Positions 26,501 to 34,074 of a DNA stretch of 64,000 nucleotides are shown here, one piece after another. This DNA is from Microtetraspora glauca (GTDB lineage Bacteria; Actinomycetota; Actinomycetes; Streptosporangiales; Streptosporangiaceae), in assembly GCA_001570385.1 (NCBI GenBank), contig BBYL01000034.1, positions 33,961-97,960 on the forward strand, given 5' to 3'. Numbering within the stretch: the first letter of the stretch is position 1; every line of letters begins with the position of its first letter. Below the pieces are notes generated by a model. That model saw nothing but the letters and a program-made list of their open reading frames with translations. It did not search any database and had not been told where the DNA came from. Made by a program: the position numbers and the translations under genes.

Positions 26501-29040
26501 TCCCCGAGCTCGGCGCCGAGGCTCCGGCCGCCCTCTTCGTCGCCCCGGCCACGCCGGCCGAGGAGACCGTCGCGGACATCTGGACGGACGTGCTCGACGT
26601 GGAGCGGGCAGGCGCGCTCGACGACTTCTTCACGTTGGGCGGCCATTCGCTGCTGGCCATGCGGGTGATCGCCCGGCTGCGCAAGGCGTATCCGGACCGC
26701 GCCGTCACCGTGCTCGACCTGTTCAAGCACCGGACCGTCCGCGAGCTCGCGCTGCTCCTCGAAACCGGGGACTCCGGCCCACGCACGCTGCTGCACCGGC
26801 TCACTCCCGCCAGGAAGGCCGCCTCCACCCTCGTCTGCGTGCCGTACGGCGGGGGCAGCGCCGTGGTCTACCAGCCGCTCGCCGACGCGCTGCCCGCCGA
26901 CTGGGCGTTGTACTCGGTCGCCGTACCCGGTCACGAGCTGGGCGAGGAGGCCCGGCCGTTCGACGAGGTCGTACGCGACTGCGTGGCCGAGATCATCGAG
27001 ATCACGGACGGCGCCTCCGGGCCGCTCGTGCTCTACGGGCACTGCGGGCTCGGCGTCATGCTCATCACCGAGATCGCCCGGCAGGTGGAGGCGACGGGAC
27101 GCGAGGTGGAGGCGATCTACCTCGGCGGCATCTTCCCCTTCGCCAAGCCCGGTCGTGGTCTCGGCTGGCTCGGCACGCTGATGGACCGGCTGACCAGCGA
27201 CCAGGGACGGGTCAACGCCCTCACCGCCGCCGGGCTCGACGTCGAGGATCTCGGCCGCGAGCAGATCCGGCTGATCGTCGAGAACCGGCGCGAGGGCACC
27301 CGCGCGGCCGAGCGGTACTTCACCCGGCTCTTCGAGGAGGAGGAAGCGGGAGTACGCGCGCCGATCATCTCGGTGGTGGGGGAGCGGGATCCGGCGGCCG
27401 AGTTCTACCAGGAGCGCTACCGCGAGTGGCACCGGATCACCGACACGGCGGCCTGCGTGGTGATCGACGAGGCCGGGCACTTCTTCATGCGCTACCGCGC
27501 CGCCGAGCTGGCCGAGATCATCACCGGCACGCACGCGGCGATCGCCTCGGGGCGTACGGCGCCGCTGGAAGGGCCGCTGGAACACGACGACGAGCGCACC
27601 TGGTGGCTGCAGGGCGTGTCGCGCGCACCGTCCGGTCCGGCGCGGCCGAAGGACGGCGCGGCGGCCCGGTCGGGGCCGCCGCCGAGCATGCGGCGGTTCC
27701 TCCTGGTCGCGGCGGGCCAGCTCATCTCGATCACCGGCTCCGCGCTGACCGAGTTCGCCATCCCCATCTGGATCTATCTCACCACCGGGTCACTCGCCCG
27801 GTTCGCGCTGTTCGCCGTGCTCGGCCTGGTGCCCGGCATGCTGGCGGCGCCGCTCGCGGGCGCGATCGTGGACCGCTACGACCGCAGGAAGGTCATGCTC
27901 GCCGGAGACATCGGCGCGGGCGGCACCCAGCTCGTACTGGGCGTCCTGCTCTGGACCGGCAACCTCCAGGTGTGGCACGTCTACCCCCTGCTGGTCGGCC
28001 TCTCCGTCGCGCTGACCTTCCAGCGCCTGGCGTACGGCTCCGCCATTCCCCAGCTCGTGCCGAAGCGCTTCCTCGGCCACGCCAACGGCGTCGTGCAGAT
28101 GGTCACAGGAACCGCGCAGCTCGTGGTGCCGCTGATCGCGGTCGGCCTGATGGCGGCGATCGGGCTTGAGGGCATCCTCGCGATCGACGTGGCGAGCTAC
28201 GCGGTCGCCACGCTGATCGTGCTCTTCGTGCGCTTCCCGTCGTCGATGGCGTGGCGGCGCCGCGAGAGCATGCTCGCCGAGATGGCGGGCGGCATCCGGC
28301 ACTCGTGGGGCAACAAGGGTTTCCGCGCGATGCTCGTCTTCTTCGCGGTGCTGAACGTGTTCCTGTCCCCGCTGTTCCTGATGATCTCGCCGCTCGTGTT
28401 GTCGTTCGCGTCGCTGGCCGACGTGGGCCGGGTGTCGTTCGCCGGAGGTCTCGGCGTCTTCCTCGGCGGGCTGGCGATGACCGCGTGGGGCGGGCCGCGG
28501 CGCCGCCGCCTGTACGGAGTGCTCGTCGCCACGCTCGCGCTGGCGGTGTTCTGCCTGCTGACCGGGCTCCGCGCGGACCTGGTGACGATCGCGGTGGGCG
28601 CGTTCGGCATGTCGCTCTGCCTGACCGTGCTGAACGGCGTCTACGCCACGATCATCCAGGTCAAGGTGCCGCAGCGGTTCCACGGCCGGGTCATCGCGCT
28701 CAACACGCTGGTCGCCTGGTCCACGCTGCCGATCGGGTTCGGCCTCGTCGCGCCGTACGGCACGGCGGTCTTCGAGCCGCTGCTCGCCCCGGACGGGCCG
28801 CTCGCGGGAACGGTCGGCCTGGTGCTCGGCACCGGCGAGGGGCGAGGGATCGGCCTCATGTACGCCTGCTTCGGCCTGGCCATCGCCACGATCGCGCTCG
28901 TCGCCATGCGGACCGGAGTGCTGCGGCGGTTCGACGCCGAGGTGCCCGACGCCCTGCCGGACGACCTGGTCGGAGTCCAGGCGCTCGGCGGCCGCGTACC
29001 GGGCGGGACCCGGCGCGACTCGAAGGAGGTGCCCGCATGA
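23509..29040 (+). CDS. NRPS C-A-PCP-TE fused to an MFS transporter
   Basis: 1843-aa fusion. Condensation domain about 39-480 with HHTVTDG (His158/His159, Asp163). Adenylation domain about 484-990 with YTSGTTGRPKG (from 641) and GYRVELGE (907). The specificity residues read by eye are D-F-T-K-L-G-H-V-G-K, close to published Asp/Asn codes. Carrier protein with Ser1047 (GGHSL). Thioesterase about 1095-1330 whose nucleophile is Cys1179 (GHCGLG) instead of Ser, with Asp1294 (GERDP) and His1324 (AGHFF). This spacing is that of GrsT/type II thioesterases. From about 1394 a complete 12-helix MFS domain follows, including DRYDRRKV between helices 2 and 3. The protein would anchor the last module to the membrane and pass product to its exporter. 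GTG 23509 is used. The reading frame is continuous, so fusion is not an annotation artefact here. The stop overlaps the next start (ATGA). Confidence 0.9.
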   Translation: MTRTGLSPAKQALLAQRLKVAQAATVTVPPRPPGTLPPLSHAQERLWFLEQYAPGTTAYTVAFAVRLDGEIDEDAFDRALIDVARRHESLRTRFVTTDDGTPEIVVDAEPVVELRLSDDTAAVREELDRPFDLETGPLLRALLVRLGPAENALLLTMHHTVTDGWSCDIVVEELLALHEAYRTGTDAGLAPPPAQYGDYALWERGRSHDDDIRYWRERLAGLAPLELPTDLPRPPEQGWDGAAHGLELDRELGDALAELGRAHGATPYMTLLAAFQVLLSRYSGQHDFAVGSPVSGRDLPELERVVGLFINSLPMRADLSGDPPFTELLARVRETALDAYAHQELPFDRLVGELGVERDVSRSPVFQVMFALQNYRSAPLRTQGLGMSAYPIEVSATRFDLALYLMETGEGLRGNITYRTELFTAETIRRMAACFERLLRSIVADPGARTSELEILPPEELGRVLAFGASAPVPQVPPFDGVLLHEVIAAQAARTPSATAVVSGDVSLTYAELDLRAERLARRLRGLGAGPDDRVAICLEQSAGLAVAVLGVLKSGAAYLPLDPEHPAERLAYVLADAGAGIVVTSADLRDRLPDDVIPVLHESDGTEGGTGSGGARGIADGSREADGVRGAPGALAYVIYTSGTTGRPKGVGVQHHEVLVYLAGVRERLGVEPGSSFALLQSLAFDFGVTVFYLCLMTGGTLHLVPSRTAGPELAETFRRVGVDYLKITPSHLAALLADAEPAELLPAKLLLLGGEAAPRGWAGELAALGRCRVVNHYGPTEATVGVTTYEVTPSPPPPAVSTHPAASVSSTSLPIGSPLPGARVHVLDERMRPVPVGVPGEIYLGGDRLARGYLGKPGLTADRFVPDPYGGPGARMYRTGDLGRWSPSGDLEFLGRRDLQVKIRGYRVELGEVESVLADHPDVAQAVVEPRGEQLVAYLVGHAVPDRPVARAEGPDAIEMRAWLAERLPAYMIPVRYAWLDVLPLKSHGKVDRARLPELGAEAPAALFVAPATPAEETVADIWTDVLDVERAGALDDFFTLGGHSLLAMRVIARLRKAYPDRAVTVLDLFKHRTVRELALLLETGDSGPRTLLHRLTPARKAASTLVCVPYGGGSAVVYQPLADALPADWALYSVAVPGHELGEEARPFDEVVRDCVAEIIEITDGASGPLVLYGHCGLGVMLITEIARQVEATGREVEAIYLGGIFPFAKPGRGLGWLGTLMDRLTSDQGRVNALTAAGLDVEDLGREQIRLIVENRREGTRAAERYFTRLFEEEEAGVRAPIISVVGERDPAAEFYQERYREWHRITDTAACVVIDEAGHFFMRYRAAELAEIITGTHAAIASGRTAPLEGPLEHDDERTWWLQGVSRAPSGPARPKDGAAARSGPPPSMRRFLLVAAGQLISITGSALTEFAIPIWIYLTTGSLARFALFAVLGLVPGMLAAPLAGAIVDRYDRRKVMLAGDIGAGGTQLVLGVLLWTGNLQVWHVYPLLVGLSVALTFQRLAYGSAIPQLVPKRFLGHANGVVQMVTGTAQLVVPLIAVGLMAAIGLEGILAIDVASYAVATLIVLFVRFPSSMAWRRRESMLAEMAGGIRHSWGNKGFRAMLVFFAVLNVFLSPLFLMISPLVLSFASLADVGRVSFAGGLGVFLGGLAMTAWGGPRRRRLYGVLVATLALAVFCLLTGLRADLVTIAVGAFGMSLCLTVLNGVYATIIQVKVPQRFHGRVIALNTLVAWSTLPIGFGLVAPYGTAVFEPLLAPDGPLAGTVGLVLGTGEGRGIGLMYACFGLAIATIALVAMRTGVLRRFDAEVPDALPDDLVGVQALGGRVPGGTRRDSKEVPA

Positions 29041-30548
29041 GGGGCCTGACCGCGTACACCGTTCCGGAGCTGCTGCGCATCCGCGCGGAACAGGAGCCGG
29101 ACGGCGTGGCGATGATCGTCGACGGCCACGGGACGATGACGTTCGCCGAGTGGGACCGGCGGTCCACGGCGGTCGCCGGCGGGCTGGCCGGGCGCGGCGT
29201 CGCGCACGGGGACCGGGTCGCGCTGCTGTTCGGCAGCCGTGACTGGATCGACTTCGCCGTGGCGTTCTGCGGCGTGCTCAAGGCGGGCGCGGTCGCCGTG
29301 CCGCTGTCGGACCGCCTCGCGCCCGCCGAGACGCGCTACATGCTGGAACACTGCGCGGCCTCCGCCGTGCTGCACGGCCGGGATCTCGCCCCGCCGGACG
29401 GCGGTCACTGGGCCGCCGCCACGGCGGACGTCGAAATCGGTCCCGGAACCGGTCCCGGAACCGGTCCCGGAACCGGTGTCCGGCCCGCGGACCTGGCCCA
29501 GATCCTGTACACGTCGGGCACCACCGGACGGCCGAAGGGGGTCGGCGCCAGCCACGCCAACCTGGCGTACGGATGCGTCACCCAGCCGAACCGCCGCAGG
29601 TTCGGGCACTCCCGTCACCTGCTGCACGCCTTCCCGATCGGGACCAACGCCGGTCAGACCATGCTGCTGAACGCCCTCGACGCGCGCCCGGCGGTCCTGA
29701 CACCCGCCAGGTTCACGCCCGGCCGGTTCGCCCGGATGATCGAGACGTACCGGCCGGGCACCGTGTTCATGGTGCCGTCCATGGCGATCGAACTGCTCAA
29801 CGCGGGGCTGCACGAGCGGCACGACATGTCCAGCGTGCTGCTGCTCGGCTCCGCCGCCGCCGCGCTGCCGCCCGCGCTCTCGGAGCGGCTGGCGGCGGCG
29901 TTCCCCAAGGCGACGGTGACCAACTACTACACGTCCACCGAGGCGGCGCCCGCCCAGACCATCATGATCTTCGATCGGGATCGGCCCGCCGCCCTGGGGC
30001 GGCCCGCGTTCGACGGCGCGCTGCGCGTCACCGACGAGGCGGGAACCCCGCTGCCCGCCGGCGAGGTCGGGGAGGTCTGGATGCGGTCGCCCACCTCCAC
30101 CCGCTCCTACTACGGCGACGCGGCCGCCAGCGCCCAGGCGTTCAGGAACGGCTGGGTGCGGATGGGCGACCTCGGCTACGTCGACGCCGACGGCTACCTC
30201 TATCTGGTGGACCGGGAGAGCGACGTGGTCAAGACCGGCGCCTTCAAGGTCTCCACGCTGCAGGTGGAGGCGGCGCTGTACGAGCACCCGCGGGTCGCGG
30301 AGGCGGCGGTGTTCGGCGTCCCGCACCCGGTGCTCGGGACCGCGCTCGCCGCCGCGATCGTGCCCAGGTCCGCCGGGCTGTCCGCGACCGAGGTACGCGC
30401 CTTCCTGATGGACCGGGTGGCCAGGCACGAGCTCCCCGAGCGGGTGTTCGTCGTCGACGACCTGCCCCGGAACCGGTCGGGAAAGGTGATCAAGAAGGAG
30501 TTGTCCGCGCTGCTCGGCGACTCCAGGCTCCATACGGAAGGCGATTGA
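29037..30548 (+). CDS. Stand-alone acyl-activating enzyme (ANL superfamily)
   Basis: 503-aa adenylate-forming enzyme. YTSGTTGRPKGVGASH (from residue 158), NYYTSTEAAPAQT (A5), MGDLGYVDADGYLYLVDR, KTGAFKVSTLQVE (A8) and the terminal catalytic Lys in RSGKVIKKEL (about 483) are all present. It looks like acyl-CoA or acyl-ACP ligases rather than amino-acid A domains, since it lacks the Asp235-type A4 motif. A Pro/Gly/Thr repeat (GPGTGPGTGPGTG) encoded by three 12-bp repeats (about 29443-29480) lies before the P-loop. With the free carrier protein at 32124 it could load a carboxylic acid starter. Coupled to the preceding gene (ATGA); RBS GAAGGAGG. Confidence 0.88.
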   Translation: MRGLTAYTVPELLRIRAEQEPDGVAMIVDGHGTMTFAEWDRRSTAVAGGLAGRGVAHGDRVALLFGSRDWIDFAVAFCGVLKAGAVAVPLSDRLAPAETRYMLEHCAASAVLHGRDLAPPDGGHWAAATADVEIGPGTGPGTGPGTGVRPADLAQILYTSGTTGRPKGVGASHANLAYGCVTQPNRRRFGHSRHLLHAFPIGTNAGQTMLLNALDARPAVLTPARFTPGRFARMIETYRPGTVFMVPSMAIELLNAGLHERHDMSSVLLLGSAAAALPPALSERLAAAFPKATVTNYYTSTEAAPAQTIMIFDRDRPAALGRPAFDGALRVTDEAGTPLPAGEVGEVWMRSPTSTRSYYGDAAASAQAFRNGWVRMGDLGYVDADGYLYLVDRESDVVKTGAFKVSTLQVEAALYEHPRVAEAAVFGVPHPVLGTALAAAIVPRSAGLSATEVRAFLMDRVARHELPERVFVVDDLPRNRSGKVIKKELSALLGDSRLHTEGD

Positions 30549-30549
30549 G

Positions 30550-32130
30550 ATGTCACTGACGCTCGTGGACGAGGGAGAGCAGGCCTCCCTCGCGCAACAC
30601 GGCATGTGGATCACCGAGCGGATGGGGGCGGGCGGCCGGGTCTACCACATGCCGCTCGCCGTGTGGTTCGACGGCCCGCTCGACACCGACCGGCTGCTCT
30701 CCGCGTGCGGCGCGGTCGTCGAGGCCCACCCCGCGCTCGCGGTCGCCCTGGTCGAACGCGACGGCGCCCTCGGGAGGGTGCCCGCCGCCGTGGTCCCGCC
30801 CATCCGGTTCCAGGACGCCTCCGGGAGCGACCCCGCCGGGCTGATCGACCGCGAGACGGGCCTCGGGCTGGACCTGCGCACCGGGCCGCTCGCCCGCTTC
30901 ACGCTCCTGCGCCTCGCCCCGGAACGGCACGTCCTCGTGTTCGTCGCCCACCACGCCGTCTTCGACGGCATGTCCAAGGACATCCTGGTGCGGGACCTCG
31001 CCGCCGCGTACGCGGGCAGGCCCCTGGCACCCCTCCCCATCACGTACGGCGACGCCGTCGCGGAGGAGAACGCGCGGGTGGCGGAGCGGCTCGACGCGGC
31101 GGCCGGGTTCTGGCGGAGCCGCTGGCGGGACCGCCAGGACCTGCTGCTCCCCGGGCTCACCACACCCTCGACCCGGGCCGCCGCGGGCGAGGCCGTCGAC
31201 TTCGCCATCGGGCCGGACCTCGCCGCGACGGCCGAGAGGATCGGGGTCACCCGGTTCGAGCTGGTGCTGGCCGCGCTGCACACCCTGCTCCACGCGTACG
31301 GGAACGACGGGGCGGCGGTGGCCGTGGACGTCTCCACCCGCACCGAGCGGACGCGGGACCACATCGGGCTGTTCGTCAACGAGCTGCCGCTGACGGTCAC
31401 GCCCGAGGGGGCGTTCGCGGGCACGTTCGCCGGGCTGGCCCGCGCGGTGCGGGACGAGCTGCGCGCCGTCTACCGCTACCGGCAGGTCCCACTCGCCCGC
31501 GCGGTGGGCGGGGTGAGCCCGCGCACCGCGCTCACCCCGGTCTCGGTCAGCTACCGCAGGCGCGTCGGGGACGTCCCCGATTTCCCCGGTCTCGGCGTGT
31601 CCGTCGACTGGATGATGTTCAACCAGGCGGTCCGGGGCACCCTGCACCTCCAGATGGTGGACGGGCCGGACGGCGTCGCCGCGCGGTTCCAGTTCAATCC
31701 GGCGATCCTCGGGCGGGCGCACTGCGAGGCCGTGACCGGTCACCTGCTCACCCTGCTCGACGCGGTCGCGGCCCACACCGACGCGGAGATCTCCGATCTG
31801 CCGCTGCCCGCCCCGGTGGGGGTGTCCGCGGCGTCACCGGCGCCCCAGGCTTCCCCGGTCCAGGCGGCCGGTACGGAGGCGGCAGGTACGGAGGCCGTGC
31901 CGTACGTCGAGGAGGTCGGCGAGATCTGGTGCGAGGTGCTCGGCCGCACCGGCATCGGCCCGGACGAGGACCTGTTCGACCTCGGCGGCCACTCGCTGTC
32001 GATCACACAGATCATCGCGAAGGTCCGCGAGCGGCTGGACGTCGAGCTGCCCTTCGACGTGTTCTTCGACGCGCCGACGATCGCCGGGGTCGCCGAGGAG
32101 ATCGCCCGCATGAAGGAGGAGACATGCTGA
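30550..32130 (+). CDS. NRPS C-PCP didomain protein
   Basis: 526 aa without an adenylation domain. Condensation domain 1-430 with intact HHAVFDG (His134/His135, Asp139), and a PCP at about 455-522 with Ser482 in GGHSLSITQ. Between them is an Ala/Pro/Thr-rich linker with a repeated AAGTEA. Its carrier must be loaded in trans by another adenylation domain or acyl ligase, which is why the split architecture matters. Start is 1 bp after the ligase stop; its own stop overlaps the ACP start. Confidence 0.88.
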   Translation: MSLTLVDEGEQASLAQHGMWITERMGAGGRVYHMPLAVWFDGPLDTDRLLSACGAVVEAHPALAVALVERDGALGRVPAAVVPPIRFQDASGSDPAGLIDRETGLGLDLRTGPLARFTLLRLAPERHVLVFVAHHAVFDGMSKDILVRDLAAAYAGRPLAPLPITYGDAVAEENARVAERLDAAAGFWRSRWRDRQDLLLPGLTTPSTRAAAGEAVDFAIGPDLAATAERIGVTRFELVLAALHTLLHAYGNDGAAVAVDVSTRTERTRDHIGLFVNELPLTVTPEGAFAGTFAGLARAVRDELRAVYRYRQVPLARAVGGVSPRTALTPVSVSYRRRVGDVPDFPGLGVSVDWMMFNQAVRGTLHLQMVDGPDGVAARFQFNPAILGRAHCEAVTGHLLTLLDAVAAHTDAEISDLPLPAPVGVSAASPAPQASPVQAAGTEAAGTEAVPYVEEVGEIWCEVLGRTGIGPDEDLFDLGGHSLSITQIIAKVRERLDVELPFDVFFDAPTIAGVAEEIARMKEETC

Positions 32131-32363
32131 GGGAACGCCTGGCCGAGCTGGTGTCCCAGGCCAGTGACGGGGAGCTCGCCGTCGCCGACATCCTCGCGGC
32201 GGACAGCGGCCTGCCCGCACTCGGCGTCACCTCGCTCACCTACCTGCGGCTGATCGACGCGATCGAGTCCGAGTTCGGATGCGACATCGACCTGGACGGC
32301 CCCTTCCTCGACACCCTAGACGGCCTCGCCGACCACCTGACCCGGCAGCTCGACGGCCGATGA
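32124..32363 (+). CDS. Free-standing acyl/peptidyl carrier protein
   Basis: 79 aa. Phosphopantetheine attachment at Ser37 in LGVTSLTYLRLIDAIE, followed by the acidic helix II and an FLDTLDGLADHL helix III typical of ACPs. The motif has Thr where Asp is usual (LGxDSL). Start ATG 32124 overlaps the previous stop and its stop overlaps the next start, so it is tightly coupled in the operon. Probable partner of the acyl ligase at 29037, or acceptor for the E1/E2 system encoded divergently. Confidence 0.85.
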   Translation: MLRERLAELVSQASDGELAVADILAADSGLPALGVTSLTYLRLIDAIESEFGCDIDLDGPFLDTLDGLADHLTRQLDGR

Positions 32364-33889
32364 CCGGACACCAGGGCCTTCCCGGGCTGACCGAGCTCGC
32401 CCCGGAGACGGTCGAGTTCACCGGCGCGCGGGGCGGCGAGTACCCGCTGAGCTGGGGACAGCAGATGATCTGGAGCTCGACCCGGTGGCTGGACGACGGC
32501 GACCCGTACTTCAACCTGCCCTGGGCCCTGCCCATCAGTGCTCCGGGCGGAGGCGCGGGCGACCTCGCCGCCGTCCTGCGGGCCGTACGCCGTCTCGTCG
32601 AGCGGCACGAGACCCTGCGGACGGCTTACGTGGAGACGCCGGAGGGCACCGTCCAGCGGGTGAACCGCGCCGGACGGCTCACCGTCGGCGTGTACGAGGC
32701 CGCCGCCAAGCCGATGAGCGCGGCGCGGGCCCTCGCCGCGGACCTGGCCGCGACGGGATTCGACTACGCCGCCGAGTCGCCGATCCGCTGCGCCGTCGTG
32801 CTCGTCCGCGGACGGCCGCGCGCGCTCGCGCTGGCGCTGTCCCATCTGGCGCTGGACGGCTGGTCGCTGAACCTGCTCGCCGCCGAATGGCCGCGGCTCC
32901 TCGCCGGTGACGACCTGCCCGAGCCCGTACGGCAGCCGCTCGACCAGGCCGCGTTCGAGAGGGAGGGCGCGGGGGCCGCGCGCGGCGCGCAGGCGCTGCG
33001 CCACTGGCGGGCGGGCCTGGTGGCCGCGCCACGCTCCATGTTCGACTTCCCGACGAGGGAGCCCGAGGAGCCGCGGTTCGTCCGGTACGGGATGGAGTCG
33101 CTCGCCATGGCGGTCGCCGCCGAGACGCTGGCGGCGCGCTGCTCCGTCACCACCTCAAGCGTGCTGACCGTGGCGAGCGCCGCGCTGCTGGCCGCGCTGA
33201 CCGGGCATCGGAAGGCGGCTCTGCAGCTCATCGTCTCCAACCGGCACGACCCCCGGATCCGGGACATGGCCGGTCCCGCCGCGCTCGACGGGCTCTTCGT
33301 GATCGACCTGGCCGCCGGCACGTTCTCGGACGCCGTACGCCGGGGGCATCGGCAGGCGATGGCCACCTACCGGAACGGGAACTACGACCCGTCCGCGGTG
33401 CGGGCCGTCCGGGACGAGGCGGCCGGGCGACGAGGCGCCGAACTCGACCTGGACGTGTTCTTCAACGACATCAGGCCGGACGGCCGCTGGCCGAACCTGC
33501 CGCCCGCCGACCCGGAGGACCCCGGCACGCTGAGCACGCTGGCGGGACGGACCAGGACGTTCTTCGTCGGCGCCTACCCGAAGGTCAAGGCGCGCGCCTT
33601 CTTCGCCACCGGGGCGGCCACGGCGACATGCGAGTTCTTCGTCCTCGTCGACACGGCCTACCTGCCGAGGGAGACGGCAGAACGGATGCTGCTCGGCCTG
33701 GAGGCCCTGCTGGTCCGGGCGGTCACCGAGGAGGTGCCGCTCGACCGGGTGGCCGAGGTCTGCGGTGTCGCCCCCGTACGGCGGCCCGCTGGCTGGACCC
33801 TGATCGGCGACGACTGGGTGTGCCCGCCCGAGGGCGACGGCCGGACGACCGGCGCCCCACCACTTGAGATGACTCGGAAGGTGACATGA
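32360..33889 (+). CDS. Stand-alone condensation-domain protein, divergent
   Basis: 509 aa, condensation-superfamily fold: YPLSWGQQMIWSSTRW (C1), VERHETLRTAY (C2), SHLALDGWS (C3, residues 161-169) and FNDIRPDGRW (C5 region). The HHxxxDG motif has Ser161 in place of the first His but keeps the catalytic second His162 and Asp166. The rest of the C-terminal half is poorly conserved. It may form an ester or amide bond on an unusual nucleophile, or be a non-elongating C-like domain. ATG 32360 is inside the ACP stop codon overlap. Confidence 0.8.
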   Translation: MTGHQGLPGLTELAPETVEFTGARGGEYPLSWGQQMIWSSTRWLDDGDPYFNLPWALPISAPGGGAGDLAAVLRAVRRLVERHETLRTAYVETPEGTVQRVNRAGRLTVGVYEAAAKPMSAARALAADLAATGFDYAAESPIRCAVVLVRGRPRALALALSHLALDGWSLNLLAAEWPRLLAGDDLPEPVRQPLDQAAFEREGAGAARGAQALRHWRAGLVAAPRSMFDFPTREPEEPRFVRYGMESLAMAVAAETLAARCSVTTSSVLTVASAALLAALTGHRKAALQLIVSNRHDPRIRDMAGPAALDGLFVIDLAAGTFSDAVRRGHRQAMATYRNGNYDPSAVRAVRDEAAGRRGAELDLDVFFNDIRPDGRWPNLPPADPEDPGTLSTLAGRTRTFFVGAYPKVKARAFFATGAATATCEFFVLVDTAYLPRETAERMLLGLEALLVRAVTEEVPLDRVAEVCGVAPVRRPAGWTLIGDDWVCPPEGDGRTTGAPPLEMTRKVT

Positions 33890-34074
33890 CCGACTCCCAG
33901 ATGCGCGTGGTCGTCAACGGCGAAGAGCAGTACTCCGTCTGGTGGAGCGACCGCGAGCCGCCCCTCGGCTGGACGGCGACCGGGTTCGAGGGCTCCCGTC
34001 AGGAATGCCTGGACCACATCGAGACGGTGTGGACCGACATGCGCCCGTTGAGCGTCAGGGGCCGGGACAGGTGA
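33886..34074 (+). CDS. MbtH-family NRPS chaperone
   Basis: 62 aa. Activates or solubilises adenylation domains by direct binding. Signature residues are NGEEQYSVW, PLGWTATGFEGSRQECLDHI and WTDMRPLS, including the conserved Trp residues that contact the A domain. The usual SLWP is SVWW here. It overlaps both neighbours by 4 bp (ATGA upstream, GTGA downstream). Likely partners are the A domains at 35532, 37481 and 23509. Confidence 0.95.
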   Translation: MTDSQMRVVVNGEEQYSVWWSDREPPLGWTATGFEGSRQECLDHIETVWTDMRPLSVRGRDR

